A stretch of 64,000 bases of DNA, taken from contig JANFAH010000020.1 in assembly GCA_024663395.1 (NCBI GenBank), positions 372,001 through 436,000 on the forward strand, given 5' to 3'. The number at the start of each line of letters is the position of its first letter. The stretch's first letter is position 1. Origin of the DNA: Pisolithus tinctorius. Lineage: Eukaryota; Basidiomycota; Agaricomycetes; Boletales; Pisolithaceae. Shown in pieces: positions 10,856-23,180 of the stretch. Under the pieces are notes generated by a model, which made no database searches, had not been told where the DNA came from, and saw nothing but the letters and a program-made list of their open reading frames with translations. A program made the translations under genes and the position numbers.

Positions 10856-12879
10856 AGTAGTTAACACGGACGAATCGCCCCCTCGCACCATCACGGAGCT
10901 CACGTCCTAGGTACCATCTCACCGTGAGACTGTAGCCCCTAATCTCTCTCCTGTCGTATCTCGCATCTCCTGGCCCAGATATATCTTCCCCCACGATCAT
11001 CCGAAGCATCTAAACTCCCACCGCCACCAAAACGATTCTCCAGCGGTTATCCACCAAGTCACAAACGGAACGAACAGCTATGTCGACAACACAATGGATA
11101 GAATAGATTGGACGAATCTCAGTGCTGGATGATAAAGAGGAGTTCTTCCGATGGTTGGATGAATTCTTCTCCCGATACTTGAATGTCGAGCTAGGTCCGA
11201 GGACGTCTCCGGGTGCCGTCTTCGCCCTCACTTACCGAGACTTCTGTGCGCCCGTCTGCGGCAAGATCAGGGCCACCAGTATGTATTCACACTTCTTGAT
11301 GGAGTCCACAATCTGATGAAACGACGACTTCGTGTGTCATGCAGCCCGTGAATACTGCTACCCGCCCGCACGCCTTCTGAAGAGCGTGTTACGATCGCCT
11401 TCATGATTCTCGATGGGTTGTGCAGTGCATGTAGCAATCGATTTACATCCGATATACAAACTACAGTGATGGTGTCAGTGATCTTACATAGGCAAGTGTA
11501 TCCTGAGCAACCAGAAGCTACATGTGTGGTGATCATAAATTACGTATAAATTGAGAGCCCCGCTCTGGAGATCCCGATAGCGGTGGGAAGGAAGCGCACG
11601 GCTTAACTCGCCATTCATCTCCCTCGACGAGTACCTGCCTGCATAGAGCTCCAAGTCACCGCGGCGGCGGCTGGCAATCAGGATGCTTTGTTTGGTATAA
11701 ATTTTGTACTCTTCTGTTTTCTGTGACTACCTGCCGATCCCAGGAAGAAATGTGAACAAGCTGAATGATCATGGAGTCATGTACGCGACCTACAGAGGGG
11801 CAGCCACAGTTGATGGCTGTCTTATGCATGTGAGACTTGCTCGTCTTGCATCTTGGAGAGTTACAGTCCATCACGTCACCCGTAAAGTAGCGCCCGTGAA
11901 AATGCTATGGTTTCGGCAATTAGTTTGGACTCTTTGGCACACGTATCGAAACGTACTCCACAGCCCCTATGGTAGTCCCCGACACTGTCCGCAGTAGAAA
12001 CCGCAGTCAACACTATACCCTGAGCAGGAATATCAAGAAAACACCGTACATTTCGTGGTGACACATAATAGCGATGCTCTTGAAGAAACTATCACGCGGG
12101 AGATATTGAATGAACGACAGTACGCAAGCTCTTTATGGTCGACCACTGAAAGGAATCGTAGGGAAAGGGCAGAAGGAATGGAGTACCGGCTGGTACCGGG
12201 CGCACAAGAGGTGCTTAAACATTTTTTCCTTATTTTATATTTATATTTCAATTTTATTTTATTTTTACACCGTACCCCACATGCGTCACCTTGGGGTTAG
12301 CCGGGGCGGATGTGCGCTCGGAGCAGGCCTTATCCAGTTCGGAAGGTACCATAACGGGAATGTCCGGTGACAGGGAAACAGGATTCAAGTGATGTCATCA
12401 CACCACGAACTGACGATATCTTTTGTCAAGTACTTCCGCGTGCCCGGGCGTCAGGCCAGTACAATCCAGTTAACGGTACGCCTTGCTCAGACATAGTCAC
12501 CATTAATGTGATGGGGGCCTGCGAAATGATATGCTAATACTTTGAGGGCGTCGGCAGTCATAACAGGCTCGAAAAACAGCACGAAGTACGCCATTGGTGT
12601 GATTATTGTTACAGCGACAAATTTTGCGCCCTGTTGTGCGGGCGTTATTTCGCCTGGGCAAGTACTTTCGCCGATGACAACCTTTTAGACTTCCGACAGG
12701 ATACTGGGTGTCGCCATTTGTGACTCGTGCGGCAACGACCATCTGTAAAACGGTCGAATTAAACCTTACGCATTGGCCAGGTTTTTGAATTGTTTAAGAG
12801 CTCGGTACACTGTTACTTCACTGGGTAAACGCAAAGCGTCAAGTTGGCTGGCTAACTTGATGTTTAGCTTTCGCAGATG

Positions 12880-12909
12880 ACGAATACCTTAACCGTCCAC
12901 GGTATTCGT
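12880..12909. repeat. Perfect 9-bp hairpin
   Basis: ACGAATACC (12880-12888) and its exact complement GGTATTCGT (12901-12909) flank a 12-nt loop. No U-tract or neighbouring gene explains it. Confidence 0.5.
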
Positions 12910-13581
12910 AACGCGCGGAATTAGTGTGCTGCGGAAGACTTCAGCGTTCCTGCGTTATATGAAAGCGACCTGCAGGTCATTCCATACGACTGAACATAAT
13001 TCGCAACGAAACACGCTGCATTGAGATGGGAAGCACTCTCACCTGACCGTCCCAAGTCAGCTTAGCCAGTTGCAACGCACATTGGGATCGTCGTCTGATC
13101 TGTGTAGGCATACGCGCCAGTCAGTCCTGCATGAGACCGAAGGCGGATGGGAAGGACGAGCCACACTGAGTTCGTCGTGTACATGATGCATATGACATTA
13201 TCCGCACAGTAGCGGTCCGTGCCTATTGGATGGCTCGTCATCTGATCGTGCCGCCACCATTATTGTATCTTGTGTCTCGGTAACGAGAAAACTGACCTGC
13301 CTGCTGAGCGAATCACTACGCCGAGGCTTACATAGGCATACACGTTACCATGTACTAGAGTCGCACGTGGAGCTGGTACGGATGCTGACTGCCTCTTAAA
13401 CCGGGTCCTCGGCATCTTGGGCAGTTGAAGGCGCGCTGGACTAGGAGCTTGTAGGCTCAGATTGATGCGGGCGCATCACCGCCTTTCGACAGAGCAGCTG
13501 ACCTGTGGCTTCCAGCATTCCTTCAGTCAGCAGCCTCAGTTCGCAGCATTATGCGACTCCGAGCGTCGCTCTTGAACGTCG

Positions 13582-13598
13582 GGGGTTATGATAACCCC
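13582..13598. repeat. Perfect 8-bp palindrome with 1-nt centre
   Basis: GGGGTTAT-G-ATAACCCC. Function unknown; it could be a protein-binding site or chance. Confidence 0.4.
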
Positions 13599-13859
13599 AA
13601 TATATTCGGTGGTTTCGTTCTGTTCTCAAGTTGTAGCCCAAAGAACCCGTTCACGCATCGGGAAAAATCGTTCTGAGTACGTGGCTCCCAAGTTCGGATA
13701 GCTGATGCTGATTGGCTGGGCATTGCAACAACCTATTGAGGTCGAACTTCGGGTGCTTTTAGAGCAACAATAGTCTGTAAGGGGTGTGTGACTCTGTGAC
13801 GTAGAAACAGAGTTCAGTCTTTGGACGAACGTAAGTAAGCGGCACTTTCCATTTTCTTC

Positions 13860-14236
13860 CATGCGCCTCCTCGTACGCCGTTCCTCCTCATCGCACCCAC
13901 CCGTCACTTCCCTTTCCTCAAACTCCGTTCTCGGCGTCTCGCAGTCTCACACTCTGCGGTCCCTAGCGCGTCAGCTCATCCTGCTGGCATGTCTCCTCTG
14001 CTGGGCGTCCCCACCCCTCGCAGCTCACGCTCAATGAGCAGGATCTCGCTGCCGTTCGGGGCCCGGTAAGCGCTTCGCGCTTCCCCCAATCTCTCTCCCC
14101 CTGAGCTATGCTCTCTCGTACATCACCTGCATTGTTTTTTATATACATCTCACATCAATGCCATTGCTTTCCCCGTTTCAGTTCCGCGCACTCAGTGATG
14201 TCCAAAAAGTCGGAATTGATGCCAGGAACGACAGAG
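13860..14236 (+). other. Possible 5' exons of an unidentified gene
   Basis: A Ser/Pro-rich frame (SPLLGVPTPRSSRSMSRISL) runs to a good donor (GTAAGC, about 14068), and an acceptor TTTCAG near 14181 leads into FRALSDVQKVGID before a stop. A short alternative frame from ATG 13861 would encode a 58-residue protein with a hydrophobic centre. Coding status is uncertain. Confidence 0.25.
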
Positions 14237-14990
14237 TTGGAGCGTTTATGACATGACTGATCACGACACAGGGGACTGCGGGAGAACATGCGAGAGGATT
14301 AGTGGTAAATTATGTTTCGGGTAACCATGAATGCTGTGGTTCGCTGACTGATATTTGTGGAGGAATTTGGACCACAGCCTCAACTAGCAGAGAAAGAGGG
14401 AAGTTCTGCGTTGCATTATCATCGATAAGAAGTCGCCGCCGCCGCTGCGATCACGGAGTATTGTCAAGTGCACATGCATGCTGTGTCGCCGGATTTACCG
14501 TGTCAAAAATTGGGGTGATAGCGATGGTGTGACGGGGTGGAGAGTTCTTGATGCTGGGTCATCAGGAGTGTTCCTGTTAACCCAAATCCCCACCCTCGAA
14601 ATCGTCGGCATGGTAGAATAGCCGTGGGGAAAGGCGGGGTAGCTGCTAGCCAAGTAAGTTGAGGCTTTTGTCATGTACGTATGCACTAATGATGTAACGT
14701 GCGCGCCGTCTTGAGCGACGAGCGTGTTGTCATCCCCACAGAATGAAGCCATCGATGCGATGCACTCGGGGGGACTCTTCAATCCGTCGGTTGCAAGTAC
14801 ACTGCGATGGAGTGGGTACGGGTACCGTTCTGGCCGATGAAATTCTCCATCGATCAGAAACATGTCGGCTAAAAGAATGATGCCCGCTCCAAACTGTGGT
14901 GCTAATGGCTATTTTAGACTTGTCTCTCGTATAAAGACACATTTTGTCTGAGATACGATAAGTTTCTCCCCCTTGTCCTTCGGTCTCACC

Positions 14991-17299
14991 ATGTCGGATA
15001 GCGTGCAGGAGTCGAAGCCTGGCCATGAGCACCATCTCCACTTGGACGCAAAGACTAGGGTTGTTTCGTGCGTGGCTCACTCCTCGTTCGTCCTCCACCT
15101 TTTCACCCGATAAGTACAGCAACGTCGATGCCAAGTTGGCCAATCCACTACGAGGCATTCCTAATGAAACTCTCATGAACGAGGTTGAGATATTCGCTCA
15201 GGAGAGGGGCCTTCCACATCTGCTTCCTGAACTGAAAAAGGGGGCTCTTGTAGCACAAAATGCGGATGGTCAGTGTGACTTGAATTTGTCCCTCGGTCTG
15301 TCTCAAACCCCTGCCAGCCTACAAGCAGTACGACATGTTTACAGACGAAGATAAGAAGTTTCTGGAGGACTGAGGTTACCAACAAATGGAGACAAACAGG
15401 GACCCTCTACTACGTGCGCACTCCACATTTCGACTTCCACACATGGAGTACACCTTTGACGCGCGTTCTCCCATACTTACATAGATGGTCGTCATGTCTT
15501 CCTTGGCTGCCGCAGTACAAGGCATGGATGAGGCTGTCATCAACGGGGCCCAACTTTTTTATCCGTCACAATTTGGAATGGATACCACGACTTGTGTGTA
15601 CTTTGCTTCTATATGTCGGCTCACACCACTCTCATCATACGTATCAGCGCGTGGCAGCTGGTTACTCGGCGTCGTCAACTCTGCGCCGTATCTGTAGGTT
15701 ATCATTAGCGTCCAATCATCTTCCTTGCCATCACTGATTCACACACACTAGTTGCTGCGCAACCTTGTCATGTTGGCTTACCCATCCCTTGAATCAATGG
15801 CTTGGGCGGAAAAAAACGATTTTTGTTACTTGCTTAATCTCGTTTCTTACTTGTATATGGTCAGCATTGACAAATACCTGGTGGCATCTTTTCATCGCAA
15901 GGTTCTTCCTCGGTTTCGGCATCGGTCCCAAATCTGCGACCGTCCCCGTCTATGCCGCTGAATGTGCGCCAGCTCGAATCCGTGGTGCACTTGTCATGAT
16001 GTGGCAAATGTGGACAGCATTTGGCATCGGACTCGGCGACGTCATTGATCTAGCATTCTACTTCATTCCCGACTCAGGAGGTATCAGGGGCCTCAACTGG
16101 CGGTTGATGCTCGCCTCTGCGGGTATCCCGGGTTTGATCGTTTGCTTGCAAGTTTTATACGCACCCGAATCTCCTCGTTGGCTAATTGGCAAGGGTCGGT
16201 ACGAGGAAGCCTTCAATGAGCTATGTCGCTTGCGTTTTTCACGTGTTCAAGCTGCCCGCGACCTGTACTATATCCATATCCTGCTCGAAGCAGAGAACGA
16301 GATGAAGAAGGGTAGAAACCGTGTCGTGGAGATGTTTACTATTCCCCGTAACAGGAACGCAGCGCTCTCAAGTTGGATTGTGATGTTTGGCCAACAGTTC
16401 TGTGGGTTAAACGTGATCGGTTAGTTTACCTTCTTGCCTAGAGGCATAGTCGTAGTCTGATCGCTCTCGCAGCGTACTACTCGTCGAACATCTTCTCCCA
16501 GTCTGGTTTCTCGGATACTTCTGCTCTCGCGGCAACGGTTGGTTTCGGAGTTTTGAACTGGTTATTCGCGCTCCCAGCAGTCTTCACTGTATGTCTTCTC
16601 TTTCCACGGTGTCTGAACTGTAATTCACCCATCCCAGATTGACACGTTCGGGCGTCGTAACTTTGCTCTTGTTCACCTTCCCGTGTATGGCTATCTGTCT
16701 CCTGATAACTGGATTCTCTTTCTGGGATACCTTCAGGGAAGGACGAATCGTTGGGGTAGCGATCGGCATCTGTATGTGAACTGCTTGTTTTGCTCAGTAC
16801 AACTGTCGCTTACATTCTCCCAGATCTTTTCGCCATCACCTACTCACCTGGCGAAGGGCCTGTTCCATTCACTTATTCGGCTGAAGTATTCCCACTCTAC
16901 ATCCGTGACATTGGCATGTCCTTCGCAACAGCAACGACTTGGTTCTGGAACTTTGTCTTGTCCATCACATGGCCGTCTCTGGTACTTGCGTTCAAGCCCC
17001 AAGGTGCATTCGGATGGTATGCAGCGTGGTGCATGATTCTTTGGTTCCTCATCCTCCTCTTCGTACGCGAGACGAAGGGTAGGACGCTCGAGGAATTGGA
17101 TCAGGTGTTCTCAGTTCCCGCCCGTGTCCATGCTGCGTATGGGCTCAGACAGATCCCGTATGGTATCAAGAAGTTCATACTGTTCCAAAACCCGACGCCA
17201 GAGCAGCTTTACCAGCCAGAGTCGGAGGGTGAGGAGAACATTGGGCCTAGGGACGGAGCCGGGAAGGAGGCTCTCCGCAGTGCGGCCGCGGAGCCATAG
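14991..17299 (+). pseudogene. MFS sugar/polyol transporter, nine exons, two 1-base frameshifts
   Basis: A nearly complete fungal sugar-porter (MFS) gene. The start ATG 14991 is preceded by CACC and gives MSDSVQESKPG. Exons: 14991-15067, 15120-15268, 15318-15413, 15485-15593, 15648-15693, 15752-16419, 16473-16588, 16638-16771, 16824-17299; introns are 49-71 bp, GT..AG. Family signatures are AAAVQGMDEAVINGAQ (first membrane segment), LGRKKT, PESPRWLIGKGR, GQQFCGLNVIG, DTFGRRN, YSPGEGPVPFTYSAE and RETKGRTLEELDQVF. Product: a 12-helix plasma-membrane H+/sugar or polyol symporter; substrate not readable. An extra T at 15371 creates an in-frame TGA, and an extra T in the run 16662-16664 shifts exon 8; everything else is intact. 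It is either a very recent pseudogene or a good gene with two assembly indels. Confidence 0.9.
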
Positions 17300-17580
17300 A
17301 AGTCCCGTGTGATTCTTCGTTGCTTCACTCGTTAAATCATTTATCCGAGTCCTCGCGGTTCCCTATGTTAGATTTAGCAACTCGTGCATAGTCTGTCCCA
17401 ACCCGCCTGTTCCGAGCCGTGAGAACAAGCTTCCGTTCTTGTCCTTGTAAACTTATCATTGTTGTTGTTTGTGCAAATAACCTTTTTGCACCCAGTTGTA
17501 TCTTTTGTGTCCTCAATGTTTCATACCTATACAATGTTTGTGTTGTTCATGAAGGTTGTAGTATGTCTCACAATGAGACT
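17300..17580. other. Downstream flank of transporter
   Basis: No gene seen. CpG frequency falls through this stretch, marking the passage into repeat DNA. GTCTCA-CAA-TGAGAC at 17566-17580 is a perfect short palindrome that recurs in slightly altered form near 27488. Confidence 0.4.
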
Positions 17581-17963
17581 GTTGTTGTTCTATATTACAG
17601 CTGTTTGCAAAAGTTCATGGAAAATGCATCACCAGTTTCATTCCAGGTGGGCAGGACCCCTGGGGCTACCTAGTAGTTTACTGGACTAAGTAACCTAGCC
17701 ACTGTCCAATGAATGTGTATGTACATACCTTGCATTGTGTACCTGTCTCCTTGCACCTTACTACTGTCAAAATATCTTTCCATGCCATGAAAAACACTCT
17801 CCAATGATCTGAAATTAGTCATACATAACAGTGGTACACATACTAGGCTGTCTAGTCTAGTAAGCTACTAGGTGGTTCCATGGGTCCTGCCCACCTGGAT
17901 TGAAACTGGTTGATGCATTTTCCATGAACTTTTGAAAACAGCTGTAACAGGTTTAACAACACC
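17581..17963. mobile_element. MITE-like element with about 115-bp inverted repeats
   Basis: The left arm (17581-17698) and right arm (17842-17963) are near-exact reverse complements. Both carry TACAGCTGTTT, AAAGTTCATGGAAAATGCAT, CCAGGTGGGCAGGACCC and CTACCTAGTAG-type blocks. About 140 bp of AT-rich spacer separates them and there is no coding capacity. This is the structure of a miniature inverted-repeat transposable element or a foldback element. The outer ends are uncertain because flanking TGTTGTT motifs also match weakly. Its right end lies within about 25 bp of element 2's LTR. Confidence 0.75.
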
Positions 17964-17985
17964 TGAATGTCTTACATCTGCAAAC

Positions 17986-18432
17986 TGTTACACTCGACCG
18001 AAGTCAAGACGTAGGGAGAGCTCAAACGCAGACTAAGGTTTCTACTGAGCAACGGCTGCAGTAACCTCTGTAAACGACAGAGGATTTAAGGCAACGCCGG
18101 TAAGAGTGGTCCTGATTAGGGACACTGAGGCGAAGTTCTGAGAACACTGCGTATGATTGAGCAGCTCAAGTCTGGGTTTCCAGGACTTGAGCTGGCAGTT
18201 TAAATACTACACAGAAGCGGACCATGAGGCGTCCACATGTAACGAGGTAACTACGCCATTGGTTGAACAATGACGACACATGTCCTAAGCATGTAACGAG
18301 CCAGTAACGCTAGTGGTGGAAATAGAGAGCCATTGGATCAGAGAGAAGATGGCTCTAAAAGGAAATCAAGTCCAATGGATCCAAACAAGGCAAATGTACA
18401 GTAAAAGGAAAAGTTAGGGGTGAAACGTAACA
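17986..18432 (-). repeat. Element 2 left (3') LTR
   Basis: 447 bp with perfect TGTTAC...GTAACA ends. It is near-identical to the right LTR, differing mainly by transitions and one missing G near 18130. Confidence 0.93.
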
Positions 18433-18435
18433 TTA

Positions 18436-18445
18436 CCCCCTTTCT
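18436..18445 (-). other. Polypurine tract of element 2
   Basis: Minus-strand AGAAAGGGGG lies 3 nt before the 3' LTR and about 25 nt after the pol stop. Element 4 has the equivalent GGAAAGGGGG at 54635-54644; element 3 has lost it by deletion. Confidence 0.8.
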
Positions 18446-18469
18446 AAGTGTTGAAGTCCCCGACTTCAA

Positions 18470-21400
18470 CTACTCTCCATAAGGCTCTCCGGTCATGTTG
18501 CTGATGGCAGAGTCGTCAAAATCAAAGTCATTGTCGTACAAGTCGTTATCCTCGCTCCCAACAAGGGTACGATCATCTACCAAGGCGGGGGTAGCAATTC
18601 TGTCCTGTAAAGGATGACGAGGGCATATAGAAGGGCACTGGGCCTGAGTATGCCCGGGACGAGTGGCATGGCAAAGGGGACATTCGTACAGTCCACAGTT
18701 GACACGGATGTGCCCAAGGTGGCGGCAGACGTAACACGCTTGACGATAGCGTGGATTGGATGGAGTAAGAGGTCTATCAAACTCAGTCATGGCGTTTAGC
18801 ACAGGGGTCGGTGGCAACTGTGCAAGGGTCTCGACGATGTTTAACGTGTAGTCGAGTTCAGCATGGGAGACGCCAAAGGTGGTCTCAGGGTCTACTTCAG
18901 ACGGAGAGTCGTGAGACTCGCAGGGTCGAGGGTTGGGGCCTGACAAGCAGCAGGCACGAGGTCTGTCGGCTCTTCGGAGAGAGTGGGACGAGTGGGAGGA
19001 TGACGATGATGACGGTGCAGGAGGGGAAGATGACGCGGAGGAAACCGGAGGAGAAGTTGCAGTCGAGGGTCTTCTAGACCCAGGCAGGGGGGGTGCGATC
19101 AACGTTGGATACTGACGAACATTATAAATGAGGTCGGCACCTCCAAGGACATCAAAAAGTTTAAGAAGCAAGGGGACCTGTTGGAGGGCGATTTCACCCA
19201 GGATAGTACGAGTGGGGGAAAGGAGGGGATTCTGGTGATTGACATAGTGGGAGAGTTCTTCAAGCCGAAGGGCTTGGATAGTGGCGTGATATACAAGATC
19301 AAGAGGGGAATCTTCATCCACCTCATGATAGACGGTGCCGATGACGGCAGGATCAGCAACGAAGAGTCGGTAGGAGGTGATCATCTGATCGCTGGCGGGT
19401 TGTCGTTGCTGATGAGCAAATGGAGTGTGGCGACAGGAGGGTTCATGCGGGTAGGTGTAACGACGAGGGGGCATTTCGAGAGAGATGTTTCTGATAGTGC
19501 GGGTGGAGCATCGAGTGGGTTGTTTCTGAGGGGGGAAGTCTTTGGGGAACCATTTCTTATAGGCGGAGAGCATATCATCCGCGTGTTCTAGGTGTGACTC
19601 TTTCTGCCACGAGTTCTCGGAAGAAGGATAGCCTTTCCATTTGATTAAGAAGGCATGTCCGCGGCTGGATCTTTTATGGCCGACTATCGCCTCGACTTCA
19701 TACTCCTCCTCCTCGTTGACAAGGTCAGGTGGTGGAGCTGGGAAGTTCGGTCCATGAATGTCATTTTCGCGATAGGGTGATAAGAGAGAAGCATGGAAAA
19801 CGTTATGGATTTTCCATCGCATGGGGATTGCAAGGCGATACATAATCGGAGATAGGATGTCGGAGATTGTGAAGGGTCCTTCTCGTTTGGGTGCGAGCTT
19901 CCTATTTTCATAGGAGCATTTCAAATTGCGTGCTTCTAGCCAAACCTTATCACCTTTCTGGAACGGGGTGAAGGGTCGTGACGAGCGGTCTTTCATAGCT
20001 TTTCTTGCTAGGTCGTGGGCTGCTAGGGCTTCTTCTCTAGCTTTTCTGAGTTCATCGAGTCTAGACTCGGCGGCGGGAAGGTGGGTTTCTGCAATCAGAG
20101 ACAGAAGGGGTTTTGGTTCATAGCCGTACATGAGGTAGAACGGCAATTGTTGTGTGACGGAGTGGGGTCGGTGGTTGTGCGTGAACTCTGCCATGGGAAG
20201 ATTGGTTACCCACAAGGTGGGGTTGTTTTGGCAAAAGATGCGGAGATAAGTCTCCACTTCTTGATTCACACGTTCAGTTTCTCCATCGGTCTGAGGGTGG
20301 TACGCTGTGGACAGGGCGAGGGAGTATCCTAGGAGGGAAGCAAGTTCTTTGGCAAAGGCCGAGGCGAACTGGGGACCTCGATCTGAGATGATTTTGTCAT
20401 ACAACCCGAAGCGGGAGTAGACTTTCTTGAAAAACAGTGCTGTGATATCGGCAGCAGAGGCGGTTTTCTTTGTGGGTGATAAAATTACCCCCTTTGTAAG
20501 CCCATGGTCTACCACGACCAAAAGGGAATCATAACCATTAGACACAGGTAAGTCAGTGACCAGATCGCAAGAGATCTGTTGGAAGGGGCGGGTCGAGGTG
20601 GAGGGGATAGGTGTGAGGGGTGGTGTAGTTGGGTGTGTGTTAACCTTGTTTTGCTGGCACACAGCACAGCCTTCGACATATTTTTGGACGAAGGACGCAA
20701 GTCCAGGCCACCAGAACTCGGATGAGACAAGTTGTCGGGTCTTCAGGACACCAGGGTGTCCGGCAGAGGGGTGGTCGTGGTGGTTGGACATGACGGTTCG
20801 GCGGAGGGTGGGGTCATCAGGGATGTAAACCCGATTTCTGTAGAGTAGAACACCACTTTCAAACTTCCAGTCAGAGAGATGTGACTTGAACGGAAGCGGC
20901 ATATCGACATTTTCAATGGCACGAAGTGCCGTTTGGACCACGGGGTCCTTCATGGAGGACGATGCGACCTTCTGAGTGAGATTGGTGTCAATAAGATTGA
21001 CAAACAAGGTTTGTGGAAGGAGGGTAACTCCTTTGTTATCTTCGTCATCGTCAGGGATATGATCGGGTCGGCGGGAGAGTGCATCTGGTGCGGCCAGGTC
21101 TTTGCCTGGGACATGTTCTAACTGCAGATCAAAGTCTGCAAGGTCGAGGAGCCAGCGGGCCTGGCGACGATTCAAGTTTTGCGGTGATTTGAAGTATGTC
21201 AGATTTTTATGGTCTGTGAAGACCTTAACCAGGAAAGGGGATCCATGGAGATAATGTCTCCAAGATTTTAATGCTCGAATAACCCCGAGCAGTTCTCTGT
21301 CATATATGTCGTAGTTCCTTTCTGTGGGGTTAAACGATTGGGACAGAAAGGCACAGGGTTGCCATTGTCCATTCGAATCTTCTTGAAGGAGGATTCCTCC

Positions 21401-23180
21401 TGTTGCATACTTGGACACATCTGTAGTAATTGCGAATGGCCGAGAGGTATCAGGCATCCGAAGAGTTGGTTGTGCCATGAAGATTCTTTTCAGGAGCTCA
21501 AAGGTGTCCTGACATTTCTTAGACCAACTCCAGTCGACCGTCTTCTTGGTAAGGTCAATGAGTGGTCATGCAATGTCCGAGTAGTAAGGGACGAATCTTC
21601 TGTAAAAGTTCGCGAATCCTAGGAAGGATCACACGTCCTTGACCTTTTTTGGGACGGGCCATTCGGCAATGCCTTGGACCTTGACAGGGTCCATAGCAAT
21701 GGTATTTTCCTTGATGATCATTCTGAGATATTCGACCTCGGTCAGATCAAAGTGACATTTTTCTAATTTTAGGGGAAGGGAGAGTTCCTTCATTCATTCG
21801 AGAACATGACGGGTTCTTTGTTTATGTTCTTCAGGGTCATTTGAAAAGATAAGGAGGTCATCCATGTAGACAACCAACCATCCTTCGGCGATCATGTCTC
21901 TGAAAGAGTCGTTCATGAATCGCTGGAAGGTGGCAGGGGAGTTACAGAGACCGAAGAACATAACGGTAGGTTCGAAAAGTCCTTTGTGTGTGATAAACGC
22001 TGCTTTCCATTGGTCACCTTCCTTGATGCGGACATTGTTGTAGCCTGATCTGACATCCATCTTTGTGAAGACGGAGGCTCCTTTTAGTTTGTCTACAAGA
22101 TCCGAAATGAGGGGGAGGGGGTATGCATCCTTCACCGTATTCTTGTTCAGATACCTGTAGTCTTGGCAGGGCCGCAGGGAGCCATCCTTTTTTCCTACGA
22201 AGAAGAAAGGGGCAGCTTGGGGAGACTTCGAGGGATGGATCTTTCCTTCTCGAAGGTTTTCTTCGATAAACTTTTCTGCAGACTCTCGCTCAGAGGGAGA
22301 GAGAGGGTATGCCTTGGCCACTTTGGGGACGAAGTCCTCTACAAGGTTTATGGCATGGTTGTATGGTCGTGATGGAGGTAAAACTCCATCAGACGGTTTC
22401 TCGAAAACCGAGGCGAAGTCTTTGTATTCTTCAGGGAGGACAGCCTTCGGTTTCTTCTTGTGTTCTTCTTGGGCTAGTTCCGTAGCTGTGGTGATCTTTC
22501 GAAGAAGACTATTGTTGGGATTAATCTTCTTTGCTTCTTCGACAAGTTTTCCAACCGACATCACAAAGTGTGCTCAGATGGTCTCGTCTTCTGGTTCTTT
22601 GTAATCCATGAATTTGTTTATCCCTTTCTTTTCAGCAGGGGATACAAGATTCATGGTTGGTTCTTCGATGGCAACGGAAGAGATGTTGCGTCTTAATTCC
22701 TTTGATCTATCGGTTTTCTCGTTGATAGACAACATGCCCATCCTCCAGTCCACGACAGGGTTGTTCTCTTGGAGCCAGGGGAGACCCAGAATGACGTTTT
22801 CCGTTCCACAGTTGATGACATGGAAAAAGGACTGGTGAACGAGTCCTTTAATTTTGAAGTAGAGGGTGGCGGAAAACAATATTCTTCCTTTTGAGTTCTG
22901 GGTTCCATCAGCGTTTTTTGCGAGGATGGGTTCGGCGAGGCGTTGAAGTGGGGATTCAGTGCTTTCGCACAAAACCCCAGTCAATGCAAGATATTTCTGC
23001 TCCGGAGTCAACCAGAGCGGTAGTGTTGACGACTTTCTGAGTGGTTTCTGATGCATAAAGGGAGATGGGAATCTGCATAGTACGTTCTGGTGTAGACATT
23101 ACAAGTACAGGCACAACAGAAACTAAACTGTCCTTAGTTTGGGGAACATCTGGCATCAATGCAGAGTTCCCATTCAAAAA
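18470..23180 (-). pseudogene. pol: Element 2 pol: PR-RT-RH-IN-chromodomain-zinc knuckles
   Basis: Protease ALVDSGAEISCIDWGF lies near 23000. One frame change near 22960 leads to the RT frame (catalytic YMDD near 21857-21868), then RNase H (TTDVSKYATGG, YDRELLGVIRA), integrase HHCC and DDE core (SDRGPQFASAF, HPQTDGETERVNQ), and a chromodomain (HAFLIKWKGYPSSENSW). The stretch from 21478 to 18470 is uninterrupted, 1002 codons. Residues about 645-1002 follow the chromodomain: a Leu-rich part, a Ser/Pro-rich linker, then two zinc knuckles near 915-947 (CYVCRHLGHIRVNC and CPLCHATRPGHTQAQC) and an acidic tail ending EPYGE. In-frame TGA stops at 22574, 21794, 21629 and 21566 make it non-autonomous as it stands. 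Confidence 0.92.

Larger units (their letters stand above)
10860..13858. other. Long gene-poor stretch
   Basis: About 3 kb of balanced-composition, CpG-containing DNA with no long frame and no recognised domain. A 65-codon frame at 11122-11316 could be an exon but has no partner. Two perfect hairpins at 12880-12909 and 13582-13598 are listed separately. Confidence 0.5.

Noticed and set aside
11656..11997. Overlapping sense and antisense frames reminiscent of a Harbinger-type nuclease word (SVGRVHDSM)
   Set aside because: Only a few residues match, no catalytic acidic residues are in order, and the frames end quickly.
12503..12742. 79-codon Arg/Asn-rich frame on the minus strand
   Set aside because: Composition looks random and no motif or neighbouring exon supports it.
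18614..20828. Plus-strand frames inside element 2, including a Gly/Asp-rich one at 18933-19115
   Set aside because: They are mirror images of the polyprotein coding strand, and the acidic run is the complement of the Ser/Pro linker.
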